56,738 nt of DNA, taken from the NCBI GenBank assembly GCA_028287115.1, contig JAQBQF010000291.1, forward strand, positions 1-56,738. The letters are read 5' to 3'. This DNA is from Myxococcales bacterium. Its GTDB lineage: Bacteria > Myxococcota_A > Polyangia > Haliangiales > Haliangiaceae. Positions 1 to 10,231 of the stretch are shown here, piece after piece. The number at the start of each line of letters is the position of its first letter. Within the stretch, counting starts at the first letter, position 1. The position numbers and the translations under genes are program-made. The notes below the pieces were generated by a model. It saw only the letters and a list, made by a program, of their open reading frames with translations, did no database searches and was not told where the DNA came from.

Positions 1-2909
1 GCTTCATCGAACTGGCCCGCTCGTTCGAGGCTGCGCGCGACGAGCCAATACGAGTCGAGGTTCGGATCGAGCTCGGCGAGCTGGGTCCGGGTCGTGACCT
101 CGTTGGCGCGATCGCCGGCCGCGGCGCGCGAGCGTGCAGCGCCTTCGAGCGCGGCGCGATCGTCGGGGACCCGGATCAACCACTCGTCGTAGACCTGGGC
201 GGCTAGCGCGTGATCGCCGAGCCGGATCTCGAGCACCCACGCCGCTTCACGCAAGGCGCGTCGGGCGGCTGGTCCATCCGGCAGCGCGCGCGCTTCGGCG
301 CGACGCTCGGCGACCAGCTCGGCCCAGCGTTCTTGTGCCCGCAATAGATCGAGCAGCGACTCGCGGGAGAACGTGTCGTCCGGCCACAGCGCGAGCACCT
401 GGCGATAGAGGTCGGTCGCGACCTCGACGGCGCCGGCGCGTTCCTTGAGCCGCGCGGCCGAGAGCACGGCGGTGCCCCGGCCGGTCGCATCGGTCTCTTC
501 GCTCGCGATCTTGACGAGGAGCTCCGCGCGGTCGTCATCTCGACCGAGCTGCGACAGCGTCGCTTCGAGACGCCACTTGAGTGCGACTTCGCCGGGCACG
601 TGCGCCACGAGCTCGCGCTCGAGATCGAGCACCGCTTCGAGATCGCCGTGGCTGCGTGCGAGCCGCACGGCACGCTCGAGGATCGCGCGCTTGGCATCAC
701 CACTCACCGCTTCGGCGGCAGCACGCAGGCGCGTCATCGCCGCGGCGACATTGCCCATCGTGTCGTCGAGCTCGGTCAGGCTCTCGAGCGCGGCCGGATC
801 GCCGGGGACCGCTTCGAGCGCTTTGCCGAGCGCGCTGCGCGTCTCTTCGAGAGACTCAGGTGTCGCGACTTCGTATGCGAGGAGCTCGGCCGCCTGCACG
901 TACAGTGCTGCCGCCGACTTCGGATCGGGTTGCGGTTGCTGACCAGGCCCGAGCCAGGTGCCGAGCAACGCCGCAGCGGCAGCGGCAAGGTAGGTCCGCG
1001 CGAGGTCGGCCGGATCGGCGCGGCCGAGCGCATCGCGCTCTGCTGCCGAGGTGAGCACGATGAACCCTGGCGCCGCCGCTTCCAGTGACGACAACAGTGC
1101 GCGCGCTTGGTCGCGCTGTCCGCCGCGCAACAGAGCGTCGGCGCGCCGAATCGACAACACCATCGCGCGCGCCGGATCGCCTTCGACGGCCTGCCAGCTC
1201 TGCACGAGCTCGGCGAGATCCTCGTAACGGCCTAGCTCCTCGGCGAGCTCGGTCAGATCCGAGAGCACGATCGACTCGCCGGGCGACATCGCGAGTGCCT
1301 GCTGCAGGTATTCCCACGCCTTGTCGGGCTCGGCGGTCCGCGCGAGCTGCGCTTGGCGACGGCGCAAGGCCAGCAGCTCACGCCGCAGCGCGGTCGCGCG
1401 ATCCGGACGCTCGCCGCTCGGTGGGCTGCCGGTCTCGGCACCCGGCCCCGCGGGTCCGAACGCCGCGAGCAAGATCTGAACGAGTGCGTCGATCGCGGCC
1501 CGAACATCGTCGTCGGGCGATCCGTGCTCTTCGGCGATCCGCAGACGCTCGCGCGCGACACGTTCCGCGGCCGGTGTGTTCGCGGCGAGCACCGCCGCCT
1601 TCTCGAACGCCGCTTGTGCGCGAGCGAGATCCTTCGCTGCACCTGCACCGCGGCCGACTTCGAGCCAGTACGCGATCTTTCGCGCCGGTTGCTCGACTGC
1701 CTCGGCGAGCCGTTCCCAGACGTCGAGCAGTGCCGGCGCATCGCCGGTGCGCGCGACGACGCGCTCGAGCTCGAGCAGTACGCCTTGGTGATTGCCGGCG
1801 ATCTTGGCGGCTTCATCGAGCGCGCTGCGCGCTTCTTCGAGCTCGTTCAGGTGATGGCCGCAGATCCGCGCCTTCTCGAGCAACAGGTCGGCGCGCTCGT
1901 AATCATCACGCGCGTACTGGACCTCGGCGTCGACGAGCTTTGCGAGATTCGGCCACAACGCACGGCGATAAAATACGCGGCGAATCGCCCACAAGTTGGG
2001 ACGCAGCGACGAGTCGAGGTTGAGTGCGCGGCCGTAGGCCTTCACGGCGCGTGCTTCGTCCGCGAGTCGCCGCTCGTAAAGCTCGCCGAGCTCGTAGGCG
2101 ATGTACGCGGCGGCTGCTGGATCGTCGATCACCTTGGCTTCGAGCTCGCGCGTCAACATCTCGGCGCGTAGCTCGCCGCCGGCATCGCCGAGCGCTTCGA
2201 TCGCCTTGTCGACGACGGTCGGCGATTCGAGGTTTGCTTCGAGCGGTTGGTCGACGACGATGTTCGGCGTCACCGACGAGACTTCCATCCCGCCTTCGAA
2301 CTTCGTGATGTCGTCGGACCCCGACAGCATCTCCTCGGCGGTCGCCGGTGGCGTCGATGCGCGGCGCATCCGCGATTGCGACTCGGAGGTCTTGGGAATC
2401 GGCGGCGGGTCGGTCGGCTGTCTGCCTCGCCCAGGATCGGCCGCGGGTGGGACGCCGATGATCGGCGGCGGAATCGCGACGATCGGTGGCGGCATCGGAG
2501 GGACCGCGATCCCCGACGTCGCGCGCGGAATCGGCGGCTTGGTCGCGAGCGGCGGGATCGAGGCAACGGGAGGCCGTGGTGGAATCGCGACGACCGGCCG
2601 CGGCAGTGGCGGCGGTGCGGGCACCGGCGCGCGAAATGCTTGGGTCATGCGCGGCGCCGGGATCGGGGGACGCGCGGGCTCGTCGACTTCTTCGAGCTCT
2701 TCGAGATCCAATGGAGAATCGATCGGCTCGCTTCGCTCGGACTCGCTCTTCGCCGTGCCACGCGAGACGGGCTCCACGTCGTCGTCATCGAGCAACAGGG
2801 CATCGACGCGCGCCGCGAGCGCATTGACTCGTTCGCTCTTAGCGGGCGGAGCTTGTGCCTCGGGCGCGCCCTCTGCTGCGCCCGCGTCGTCTTCAGGGGG
2901 AGTACCCAA
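1..2909 (-). CDS. Giant TPR-repeat protein, N-terminal 969 codons (3' end outside window)
   Basis: This minus-strand frame is open without a stop from 2909 to the window edge, so the protein continues beyond it. An in-frame TGA lies just upstream, and the first possible start is TTG at 2907-2909 (MGTPPEDDAG), preceded by AGGG. Residues about 60-200 are Pro-rich and low-complexity (runs such as PPMPPPIVAIPPP), with acidic patches before them. From about residue 230 the protein is helical and Ala/Leu/Glu/Arg-rich with degenerate 34-residue TPR units, e.g. AAAYIAYELGELYERRLADE. The architecture (Pro-rich head, long TPR body) matches the 2079-residue protein at 12712-18951, so the two are probably paralogues. 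Such proteins usually act as scaffolds; the partner is unknown. No catalytic motif or membrane segment is visible in the part present. The 5' end diverges from hutH. Confidence 0.8.
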   Translation of the reverse strand, partial: MGTPPEDDAGAAEGAPEAQAPPAKSERVNALAARVDALLLDDDDVEPVSRGTAKSESERSEPIDSPLDLEELEEVDEPARPPIPAPRMTQAFRAPVPAPPPLPRPVVAIPPRPPVASIPPLATKPPIPRATSGIAVPPMPPPIVAIPPPIIGVPPAADPGRGRQPTDPPPIPKTSESQSRMRRASTPPATAEEMLSGSDDITKFEGGMEVSSVTPNIVVDQPLEANLESPTVVDKAIEALGDAGGELRAEMLTRELEAKVIDDPAAAAYIAYELGELYERRLADEARAVKAYGRALNLDSSLRPNLWAIRRVFYRRALWPNLAKLVDAEVQYARDDYERADLLLEKARICGHHLNELEEARSALDEAAKIAGNHQGVLLELERVVARTGDAPALLDVWERLAEAVEQPARKIAYWLEVGRGAGAAKDLARAQAAFEKAAVLAANTPAAERVARERLRIAEEHGSPDDDVRAAIDALVQILLAAFGPAGPGAETGSPPSGERPDRATALRRELLALRRRQAQLARTAEPDKAWEYLQQALAMSPGESIVLSDLTELAEELGRYEDLAELVQSWQAVEGDPARAMVLSIRRADALLRGGQRDQARALLSSLEAAAPGFIVLTSAAERDALGRADPADLARTYLAAAAAALLGTWLGPGQQPQPDPKSAAALYVQAAELLAYEVATPESLEETRSALGKALEAVPGDPAALESLTELDDTMGNVAAAMTRLRAAAEAVSGDAKRAILERAVRLARSHGDLEAVLDLERELVAHVPGEVALKWRLEATLSQLGRDDDRAELLVKIASEETDATGRGTAVLSAARLKERAGAVEVATDLYRQVLALWPDDTFSRESLLDLLRAQERWAELVAERRAEARALPDGPAARRALREAAWVLEIRLGDHALAAQVYDEWLIRVPDDRAALEGAARSRAAAGDRANEVTTRTQLAELDPNLDSYWLVARSLERAGQFDE

Positions 2910-3006
2910 CGCCCTAAAAGATCACCATTCTCGCGTGTAGGTGTCAACCGAGGCAGACCGTCATTCCGCGCATTTGGCTCGACTGCAGTGGTACACATCG
3001 GAAGCC

Positions 3007-4560
<1,554 letters not shown>

Positions 4561-4595
4561 CGCGGTTTCTTGCCGGCGCGGAACCGGGTTCGGGG

Positions 4596-5252
4596 CTATT
4601 TGCGCCACAAGCGACGGACCGCCGCGGTCCACTCGATGGCGTTCTGTGCGGACGCGCGGAGTAGGCCGTATGCCGGAACCGGAGCGATCACAGTCGCGTC
4701 AGGGGCGACGTTCGGGAGCTCGAGATCGATCGACATCACGCCGCTACCGACCTCGACGGTCTTATCGGGCGTGATCTGATCGATCAGCGCCTTCATCGAC
4801 GCATTGCTGGCGAGCACCTCGCAGCGGAAGCGCTCGATCCCGCGCTCTCTCGCCGCGGCGACCAGCCGCAGGAATAACAGCCTCCCGAGCCCCTGCCCCT
4901 GCGCCTCGTCGGCGAGTGCGATCGCTGCTTCCGCCGCTTTCGGATCTGCGAGCCGGATGAACCGCGCGATGCCGAGCCCGGCCGCCTCCGCGTCGCCTTC
5001 CTTGGCTTGTTCCAATGCGACGATCGCAAAGTGATCCTCTTGATCGATCTCGGTGAGGTAGCGGAGCTCGTCGTCGGAGAGCCGCTGCTTGGGCACGAGG
5101 AACCGCGAATACCGCGACTCGTCGCTCAGCCGCTCGAAGCCGCGCCTCAGTCCAGCTTTGTCCGCCGGGGTGAGCAGTCGAAGGATCGCGACCCGGCCGT
5201 CGCGCAACATCGAGCGCTCGACATAGTCGCTGGTGAAGAACCGATCGATCAC
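4596..5252 (-). CDS. GNAT-family N-acetyltransferase, last gene of the hutUI operon
   Basis: This 218-residue protein carries the GNAT acetyl-CoA site: a beta strand (AEAAIALADE) followed by the pyrophosphate-binding loop QGQGLGRLLF and helix, then RFRCEVLASNASMKAL. The N-terminal part (SMLRDGRVAILRLLTPADK..DESRYSRFLVP) resembles the acetyltransferase domain of Pat-type protein acetyltransferases, without their CoA-ligase-like domain. It starts at GTG 5252, overlapping the hutI TGA by 4 nt (GTGA), which implies translational coupling. The substrate is unknown. Context suggests either a lysine acetyltransferase acting on Hut enzymes or detoxification of a pathway amine or amino acid; both are inference. 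Confidence 0.85.
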   Translation of the reverse strand: MIDRFFTSDYVERSMLRDGRVAILRLLTPADKAGLRRGFERLSDESRYSRFLVPKQRLSDDELRYLTEIDQEDHFAIVALEQAKEGDAEAAGLGIARFIRLADPKAAEAAIALADEAQGQGLGRLLFLRLVAAARERGIERFRCEVLASNASMKALIDQITPDKTVEVGSGVMSIDLELPNVAPDATVIAPVPAYGLLRASAQNAIEWTAAVRRLWRK

Positions 5253-6442
5253 GGTTCGCCGGCGACGAACACCGCCTCGACCTGGCTCGCACCGTAGCGA
5301 TACGGAACCTGCGCGGGCTCCTCGCAACGCCACACGATCACATCGCCGGGCCCGCCCGGCACGAGTGTCCCCGGGCCGGAGAGCCCGAGTGCCTTCGCCG
5401 CATGGCGCGTCACGCCGAGCCAGGCTTCGTCGACCGTCATAGCGTAGTGCGTGGTCGCGAGCCACATCTGGATCGCGAGTGTCTCGCAGTGACTCGAGCC
5501 GGGATTGAGATCGCTGGCGATCGCCATCGGAACTCCGGCGTCGCGGAGCTTCGCGATCGGTGGCACCGGTAGCCTGAGCTGCACGCACGCGCCCGGAAGC
5601 AGGATCGCGACCGTGCCCGCGCGCGCGAGGGCGGCAATGCCTTGATCGCTGATCTGCTCGACGTGATCCGCGGACAACCCGCCGAGGTCGGCAATCAGCT
5701 CGGCGGCCCCGAGATCCTTGAACTGCCCCACGTGACCGCGCACCCGGAGCCCAGCGCGGTGGGCAGCGCCGAGGATCGCTCGCGATTCTTCGAGAGTGAA
5801 TGCACCTTCGTCGCAGTAGACATCGACGGACGCAGCGAGCTTGTCGCGAGCAGCCTGCGGAATCAGTTGCTCGCAGAGGTCGCGCACGAACGCTTCGCGA
5901 TCGCCGGCGCGCTCCGGCGGCACGAGATGCGCGAGCAACGTCGGAACGACGCGCATCCGCAGCGTGCGATCGGCCTGGGCGATGCACCGTAGGAGGCGCA
6001 GCTCGCCCGCGACGGTCAAGTCATACCCGGACTTCACCTCGATCGTCGTGGTGCCTCCCGCGCGCGCAGTCGCGAGTCGCTCGGACATCATCGCGATCAA
6101 TTGCGCGTCCGATGCAGCCCGCGTGGGCCCGAGCGTCGCGGCGATGCCGCCGCCGGCCGCGGCGATCTCGAGATAGCTGCGCCCCTCGGCGCGCATCGCG
6201 AATTCATGGGCGCGATCGCCCGCAAAGATCGCGTGCGTGTGGCAGTCGACGAGACCCGGCGTCACGAGTCGGCCGCCCGCGTCGACCTCGCGCTTGGCAT
6301 CGCGCGGGTGCTCGCCATCGCTGCCGACCCACACGACAACTCCGCCGGTGATCGCGATCGCACCGGGATCTATCACCCCCAGGCCAAACAACGACGGATC
6401 GCACGTCATCAGCCGTGCGTTGCGGATCACGAGGTCGGTCAC
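5249..6442 (-). CDS. hutI: Imidazolonepropionase
   Basis: It hydrolyses 4-imidazolone-5-propionate to N-formimino-L-glutamate, step three of histidine degradation. The protein has 397 residues, typical for the family. Amidohydrolase metal ligands are visible: the HxH in DCHTHAIFAGDRAHEF, the conserved TTTIEVKSGYDL segment, His in SADHVEQIS, and the C-terminal NPGSSHCETLAIQMWLA. GTG 6442 directly follows the hutU stop (TGA-GTG, no gap), and the stop overlaps the GNAT start, so all three genes are clearly one transcript. No hutF/hutG gene for the last step lies in the window. Confidence 0.95.
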   Translation of the reverse strand: MTDLVIRNARLMTCDPSLFGLGVIDPGAIAITGGVVVWVGSDGEHPRDAKREVDAGGRLVTPGLVDCHTHAIFAGDRAHEFAMRAEGRSYLEIAAAGGGIAATLGPTRAASDAQLIAMMSERLATARAGGTTTIEVKSGYDLTVAGELRLLRCIAQADRTLRMRVVPTLLAHLVPPERAGDREAFVRDLCEQLIPQAARDKLAASVDVYCDEGAFTLEESRAILGAAHRAGLRVRGHVGQFKDLGAAELIADLGGLSADHVEQISDQGIAALARAGTVAILLPGACVQLRLPVPPIAKLRDAGVPMAIASDLNPGSSHCETLAIQMWLATTHYAMTVDEAWLGVTRHAAKALGLSGPGTLVPGGPGDVIVWRCEEPAQVPYRYGASQVEAVFVAGEP

Positions 6443-8095
6443 TCAGTCGCGCCTTCGCGGAATCACCACGCCGCGTTCGGCGGCCGCCTGGATCGCCTCC
6501 TCGTACCCGGCATCCGCGTGACGAATGATGCCCATGCCCGGATCGCTCGTCAGCACGCGCTCGAGGCAACGCGCGGCGCGCGGCGTGCCATCGGCAACCA
6601 CGACCATCCCGGCGTGCAGCGAATATCCGATGCCGACACCGCCGCCGTGATGAAATGACACCCACGTCGCACCCGACGCGGTGTTGACGAGCGCGTTCAA
6701 GATCGCCCAGTCGGCGACCGCATCGGTTCCGTCCTTCATCGCCTCGGTCTCGCGATACGGCGACGCGACGGAGCCACAGTCGAGGTGATCGCGGCCGATC
6801 ACGATCGGTGCCTTGACCTTGCCCGTGCGCACGAGCTCGTTGAAGCGCAACCCGACTCGATGGCGCTGGCCGTAACCAAGCCAGCAGATCCGCGCCGGCA
6901 AGCCTTGAAACGCGATCTTCTCGCGCGCGAGCTTCATCCAGCGGTGCAACATCGGATCGTCTTTGATCTCGTCGAGCACGGCCTCGTCGGTGACACGAAT
7001 ATCGTCCGGATCACCGGACAGCGCAGCCCAGCGAAACGGACCCTTCCCTTCGCAGAACAGCGGGCGGATATACGCCGGCACGAAGCCGGGATACGAGTAC
7101 GCGTCCTTCGCGCCGCCGAGCTCGGCTTGCGCGCGCAGGTTGTTGCCGTAATCGAAGACGTGCGAGCCCGCGCGCTGCATCGCGACCATCGCCTCGACCT
7201 GCACGGCCATCGATGCACGCGACCTGCGCACGTACTCCTCGGGATCGCGAGCCCGGAGCTCGGCCGCCGCCGCGAGCGTCAGCCCCTGAGGGATATATCC
7301 GACGAGCGGATCGTGCGCCGAGGTCTGATCCGTGACGAGATCAGGCGCGACGCCGCGCCGCGCGAGCTCCGCGTAGACATCGGCGGCATTACCGACGAGC
7401 GCGATCGATCGCGGCTGCTTGCTCGCGCGAAACTCTTCGACGCGACGGAGCGCGGCATCGAGATCGGGCGCGACCTCGTCGAGATAACGCGTCTCGAGCC
7501 GGCGCTGCACGCGCGTGGGATCGATCTCGACACCGAGGAAGACGCCGCCGGCCATCGTCGCCGCGAGCGGCTGCGCGCCACCCATGCCGCCGAGCCCTCC
7601 GGACAGCACGAAGCGCCCCGCGAGATCGCTGCCGAAGTGTGTGCGCCCGGCCGCGACGAACGTCTCGAACGTGCCTTGCACGATCCCCTGCGAGCCGATG
7701 TAGATCCACGAGCCCGCGGTCATCTGGCCGTACATCATGAGGCCGCGCTGCTCGAGCTCGCGGAAGTGCTCCCACGTCGCCCACTTGCCGACGAGGTTCG
7801 AGTTCGCGATCAGCACCCGCGGCGCATCTTCGTGCGTGCGAAAGACTCCGACCGCCCTCCCAGATTGAACGAGTAGCGTGTGATCGTTCTCGAGCCTGCG
7901 GAGCTCGCGAACGATCACGTGATAGTCCTCCCAGCTCCGCGCCGCCTTGCCGGTACCACCGTAGACGACGAGATCCTGCGGCCGCTCGGCGACGTCCGGA
8001 TCGAGGTTGTTCATCAACATCCGTAGTGCGGCCTCTTGCTGCCAGCCTTTGCAGCTGAGCTGCGAGCCACGCGGCGCACGAACGATCTCCGACAT
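6443..8095 (-). CDS. hutU: Urocanate hydratase
   Basis: It converts urocanate to 4-imidazolone-5-propionate using tightly bound NAD+. At 550 residues it is full length. Diagnostic segments are QQEAALRMLMNNLDPDVAE, VYGGTGKAARSWE, the Gly-rich NAD-binding FVLSGGLGGMGGAQP, the catalytic-loop region RICWLGYGQRHRVG and the C-terminal GVGIGYSLHAGMVVVADG. ATG 8095 is the first gene of the hutU-hutI-GNAT operon. No Hut regulator (HutC/HutR) is adjacent. Confidence 0.96.
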   Translation of the reverse strand: MSEIVRAPRGSQLSCKGWQQEAALRMLMNNLDPDVAERPQDLVVYGGTGKAARSWEDYHVIVRELRRLENDHTLLVQSGRAVGVFRTHEDAPRVLIANSNLVGKWATWEHFRELEQRGLMMYGQMTAGSWIYIGSQGIVQGTFETFVAAGRTHFGSDLAGRFVLSGGLGGMGGAQPLAATMAGGVFLGVEIDPTRVQRRLETRYLDEVAPDLDAALRRVEEFRASKQPRSIALVGNAADVYAELARRGVAPDLVTDQTSAHDPLVGYIPQGLTLAAAAELRARDPEEYVRRSRASMAVQVEAMVAMQRAGSHVFDYGNNLRAQAELGGAKDAYSYPGFVPAYIRPLFCEGKGPFRWAALSGDPDDIRVTDEAVLDEIKDDPMLHRWMKLAREKIAFQGLPARICWLGYGQRHRVGLRFNELVRTGKVKAPIVIGRDHLDCGSVASPYRETEAMKDGTDAVADWAILNALVNTASGATWVSFHHGGGVGIGYSLHAGMVVVADGTPRAARCLERVLTSDPGMGIIRHADAGYEEAIQAAAERGVVIPRRRD

Positions 8096-8231
8096 GAGCC
8101 GGTCCTAGCACGAGACGCGGGTCATTCCGGCGCCAGCGTGCGCGTCCGGTCGTGTGATCCCAGCGCACGGCTGGCGCATCGCGGGGTTGCGCCGATCCGA
8201 CGTGGTCTCCGGGTTGCACACCCCCTGTTCC

Positions 8232-8378
8232 ATGTCGCCACAGCCGTACACCAAGGTCGCTGTCGGGTACGCGACGGCGCTGATGTTACTGCTCGCACTC
8301 CTCGCACTCTTCGCGCCCCCGCGAACGAAGGTCGAGCGCGGAATCCGCGGATCTCTCAGCGGCGAGATTTCCCGATGA
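8232..8378 (+). CDS. Small single-span membrane protein (48 aa), hypothetical
   Basis: The ORF reads MSPQPYTKVAVGYATALMLL.. with one hydrophobic segment (residues about 12-30, rich in Leu/Ala) followed by a basic tail (PPRTKVERGIRG). Its stop overlaps the next start as ATGA (8375-8378), a hallmark of coupled genes in this genome. No family is recognised and the ribosome binding site is weak. It could be spurious; the coupling and clean TM topology are the only support. Confidence 0.35.
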   Translation: MSPQPYTKVAVGYATALMLLLALLALFAPPRTKVERGIRGSLSGEISR

Positions 8379-8710
8379 AGCCCGTGTTGCGTCGTGAAGT
8401 GTCGGTCCGGACTCCGGATGACGCCGCGCTCTTGGGCGTGATCCGACTGTTCTGGATGTTCTGCATGACGATGCTGGTGTGGGGCTACTTCGAGCACCGA
8501 ACGCCTCGGCTCGCTCCCGTCCACCCAACGACGACCGTCGAATGCCGCCGCTCGAGTGATCCGATGTTGACGAACCCCGCCTCGAAAGCGGTGTTCGCCG
8601 AGCGCCATGTCCTCCGGCATCGCTACGCCTGCGCTGTGTTGCGCGATCCATCGCGGGTTCGCACGCGCACACCGGGACCTCACGTGTTCCCGATCCAGCG
8701 CTCGTTCTGA
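8375..8710 (+). CDS. Small membrane protein (111 aa), hypothetical
   Basis: It starts at the ATG overlapping the preceding 48-aa ORF by 4 nt. Residues about 20-42 (LGVIRLFWMFCMTMLVWGYF) form one strong transmembrane helix. The C-terminal half is Arg/Pro-rich with two Cys and no recognised domain. It ends just before a degenerate hexamer array. No homologue family is recognised; the pair may be a small accessory operon or chance ORFs. Confidence 0.35.
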   Translation: MKPVLRREVSVRTPDDAALLGVIRLFWMFCMTMLVWGYFEHRTPRLAPVHPTTTVECRRSSDPMLTNPASKAVFAERHVLRHRYACAVLRDPSRVRTRTPGPHVFPIQRSF

Positions 8711-8737
8711 GCTCGCGAGTGCGTGTGACCCGCATAC

Positions 8738-8866
8738 GGACACGGAATCGGAATCGGAATCGGGAGACGGGCGCGGAATCGGACTCGGAATCGGACGACG
8801 GAGTCGGATCCGGAGGCGGATTCGGATCCGGACGCGGATCCTGACGCGGAAACCGGAGACGGACGC
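8738..8866 (+). repeat. Degenerate GGNNNC hexanucleotide array A
   Basis: About 21 hexamers of the form GGAATC, GGACTC, GGATCC, GGATTC and GGACGC follow one another, with three 1-nt phase slips (near 8768, 8799 and 8854). The GG dinucleotide and closing C are the most conserved positions. The array lies between the 111-aa membrane ORF and the 3' end of the frameshifted IVP-type gene. Confidence 0.85.
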
Positions 8867-8881
8867 CGAGCGGTACCGTGC

Positions 8882-8899
8882 AGCTCCCACGTGGGAGCT
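8882..8899. other. Perfect 18-bp palindrome
   Basis: AGCTCCCACGTGGGAGCT reads identically on both strands. It sits 26 nt beyond the stop of the broken IVP-type gene (minus strand) and before hexamer array A. There is no T-run, so an intrinsic terminator is uncertain. A protein-binding site or hairpin are alternatives. Confidence 0.6.
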
Positions 8900-8925
8900 C
8901 GAGGGCGACCGAGCCCCGGCGACCG

Positions 8926-9248
8926 CTAGTTCGCGAGCCGGTACGTCATCGCCCGGATGCGATCGACGAGCTCGAGCGTGGGCGCGATCGCGAGCTCGTC
9001 GAAGTAGCCGAGCGCGAACGCAACCTCGAGGCAGCTCGCGGACTCGGCCGCGCTGCCGAGCGCACAGCGGAAGCGATTGCGGCGGTCCTTGCCGGAGCGC
9101 CGGTGCCTTCGCTGATGTTGAGCGAGGTGCTCGTCGCCGCGCTTCGCTGTTGAGCAGCGAGCTTGGGGTCGATGCCATCGAGCCGTTTGAGGAGAGGGAC
9201 GAGCGCGCGAAGCAGATCGAGAGAGCGGTCATAAGCGTCGAATGCCAT
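8926..9248 (-). pseudogene. Four-helix-bundle (23S rRNA IVP-type) gene broken by a 1-nt frameshift
   Basis: ATG 9248, preceded by AAAGGA, opens a frame reading MAFDAYDRSLDLLRALVPLL.. up to LNISEGT (49 codons), the N-terminal half of the IVP/four-helix-bundle family. The frame then degenerates into Ala/Ser/Arg-rich sequence. Adding one base between 9101 and 9102 (ACC-GGC to ACC-CGG-CGC) restores RRSGKDRRNRFRCALGSAAE.. through to RAMTYRLAN and a TAG at 8926, for 107 residues in all, the family length. The SGK-R--RF--A-GSA-E motif is what paralogues carry at this place. So this is either a recent pseudogene, a sequencing error in a C-run, or (less likely) a programmed frameshift. Paralogues are at 9821-10138 and 34136-34513. 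Confidence 0.85.
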
Positions 9249-9820
9249 GGTGAGAGTCCTTTCGCTGGTCGCGAGACCCACCGCGACAGGACCGTGACGC
9301 GCGTGGAAAATCAGGCGCGATCATTCAGCGCAAAGCGCCGCGCGCGCGGCGAGGTCCTGGCGCGAGGGCGAGCACCGCGAAGGGCCTCACCAATGGCAGA
9401 GATGCGTTGACCGCCTCGAGAGCTGCGAAGCGCGCGGCACTCCGTCAACGACTCCTCGACCCCGCGAGTGGTGCGTCGTGCAAGCGAGACATCGCGAAAT
9501 AGCGGGCGCTGCGGCAGGCTCCGCCGCTTCGCGAGGCGGCTCGGCGTTGCCTCGGAGCTGCTGCATCGGCGTCGTGCTCGGGCAGCGAGCTCGTCGTCGA
9601 TGCACGGGGCTCCGAGACCCGCAGATGTCGAGCAGTCGCGGCGGCACGCGCATGACTTCGATCCTGTGGTGGTTCTTCCCCTGACGCGTAAAGGCCCTCG
9701 CCGCGCGCATGACTGGCGGTGCAGAACGCGCACGCCTCATCCCAGCGCGCGTCTTCTGGACGCGCAAACACCCGTCCTTTCCGCGGTTCGGGGTCGAAAC
9801 CACCACAAGGATCTTCAGTC
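9249..9820. other. Gene-poor stretch between two divergent IVP-type genes
   Basis: No convincing gene is present. Open frames on both strands are Arg/Ala/Ser-rich, lack recognisable domains and mirror each other, as expected of high-GC non-coding DNA. The stretch must hold the 5' regions of both IVP-type genes: AAAGGA before 9248 and AAGGA before 9821. It includes a perfect hairpin at 9747-9765 and weaker inverted repeats near 9520-9545 (GCCGCTTCGCGAGGCGGC). Confidence 0.5.
9747..9765 (+). other. Hairpin in the 5' region of the IVP-type gene
   Basis: GCGCGTC and GACGCGC form a 7-bp perfect stem around the loop TTCTG, about 55 nt before the ATG at 9821. It could fold in the leader RNA or be an operator. 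No T-run follows, so it is not a typical terminator. Confidence 0.5.
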
Positions 9821-10138
9821 ATGCGCTTTGTCGCCTACGACCTCGCTCTCGAAATCATCTGCGGTCTTCGCGAGCCCTTCGCGATCATTCGTCGCCAAGA
9901 CGCCGCCCTCGCCAAGCAAGGCCGCGACGCCGTCAACAGCGTCTTCCTCAACACCGCCGAGGCCAACGGCCGCGCTGGAGGCGATCGCATCCAGCACTTC
10001 CGCATCGCGCTCGGCAGCCTTCGCGAAGTCGGCGCCGTGCTCGATATCGCTACCGCGCACGGCTGGCTCGATAAGGCGCCGCTGGCTCGCGAGCGAGATC
10101 GGCTCGGCGGCCTGCTCTACGGCCTCCAGCGGAGGTAA
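9821..10138 (+). CDS. Four-helix-bundle protein, 23S rRNA intervening-sequence (IVP) family
   Basis: This 105-residue all-helical protein follows the IVP/TIGR02436 pattern: MRFVAYDLALEII..LREPFAIIRRQDAALAKQGRDAVNSV, then FLNTAEANGRAGGD, HFRIALGSLREVGAVLDIA and a C-terminal helix ending LYGLQRR. Family members were first seen inside 23S rRNA intervening sequences and are structurally close to the Avd accessory protein of diversity-generating retroelements. Neither an rRNA gene nor a reverse transcriptase is here. AAGGA precedes ATG 9821. The gene is followed by a TTCG-loop terminator and then hexamer array B. Molecular function in free-standing copies is unknown; a basic nucleic-acid-binding surface is known for Avd, so nucleic acid binding is an inference. 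Confidence 0.85.
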   Translation: MRFVAYDLALEIICGLREPFAIIRRQDAALAKQGRDAVNSVFLNTAEANGRAGGDRIQHFRIALGSLREVGAVLDIATAHGWLDKAPLARERDRLGGLLYGLQRR

Positions 10139-10145
10139 CGCCCTC

Positions 10146-10159
10146 GGGCCTTCGGGCCC
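10146..10159 (+). terminator. Rho-independent terminator with TTCG tetraloop
   Basis: GGGCC-TTCG-GGCCC forms a 5-bp GC stem closed by a stable UUCG loop, 7 nt after the IVP-type stop, and is followed by T-rich CTCTTGTTGTTCC. Confidence 0.6.
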
Positions 10160-10231
10160 TCTTGTTGTTCCGGTCAATCGAGACATCGGAATCAAACGGA
10201 TCTGCAGCGATCCGAGTCGGATCCGGAATTC

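Noticed and set aside
1085..2940. Plus-strand frames opposite the partial TPR gene
   Set aside because: Low-complexity Arg/Ala or Gly/Ser sequence; the minus-strand frame has TPR units and no stop over 2.9 kb.
5253..5987. N-terminal extension of the GNAT protein into hutI
   Set aside because: The GTGA overlap with the hutI stop gives a normal GNAT start; the extension overlaps hutI in another frame and is Arg-rich.
8926..10138. Diversity-generating retroelement or 23S rRNA intervening sequence
   Set aside because: The four-helix-bundle family is linked to both, but no reverse transcriptase, template/variable repeats or rRNA sequence is present in the window.
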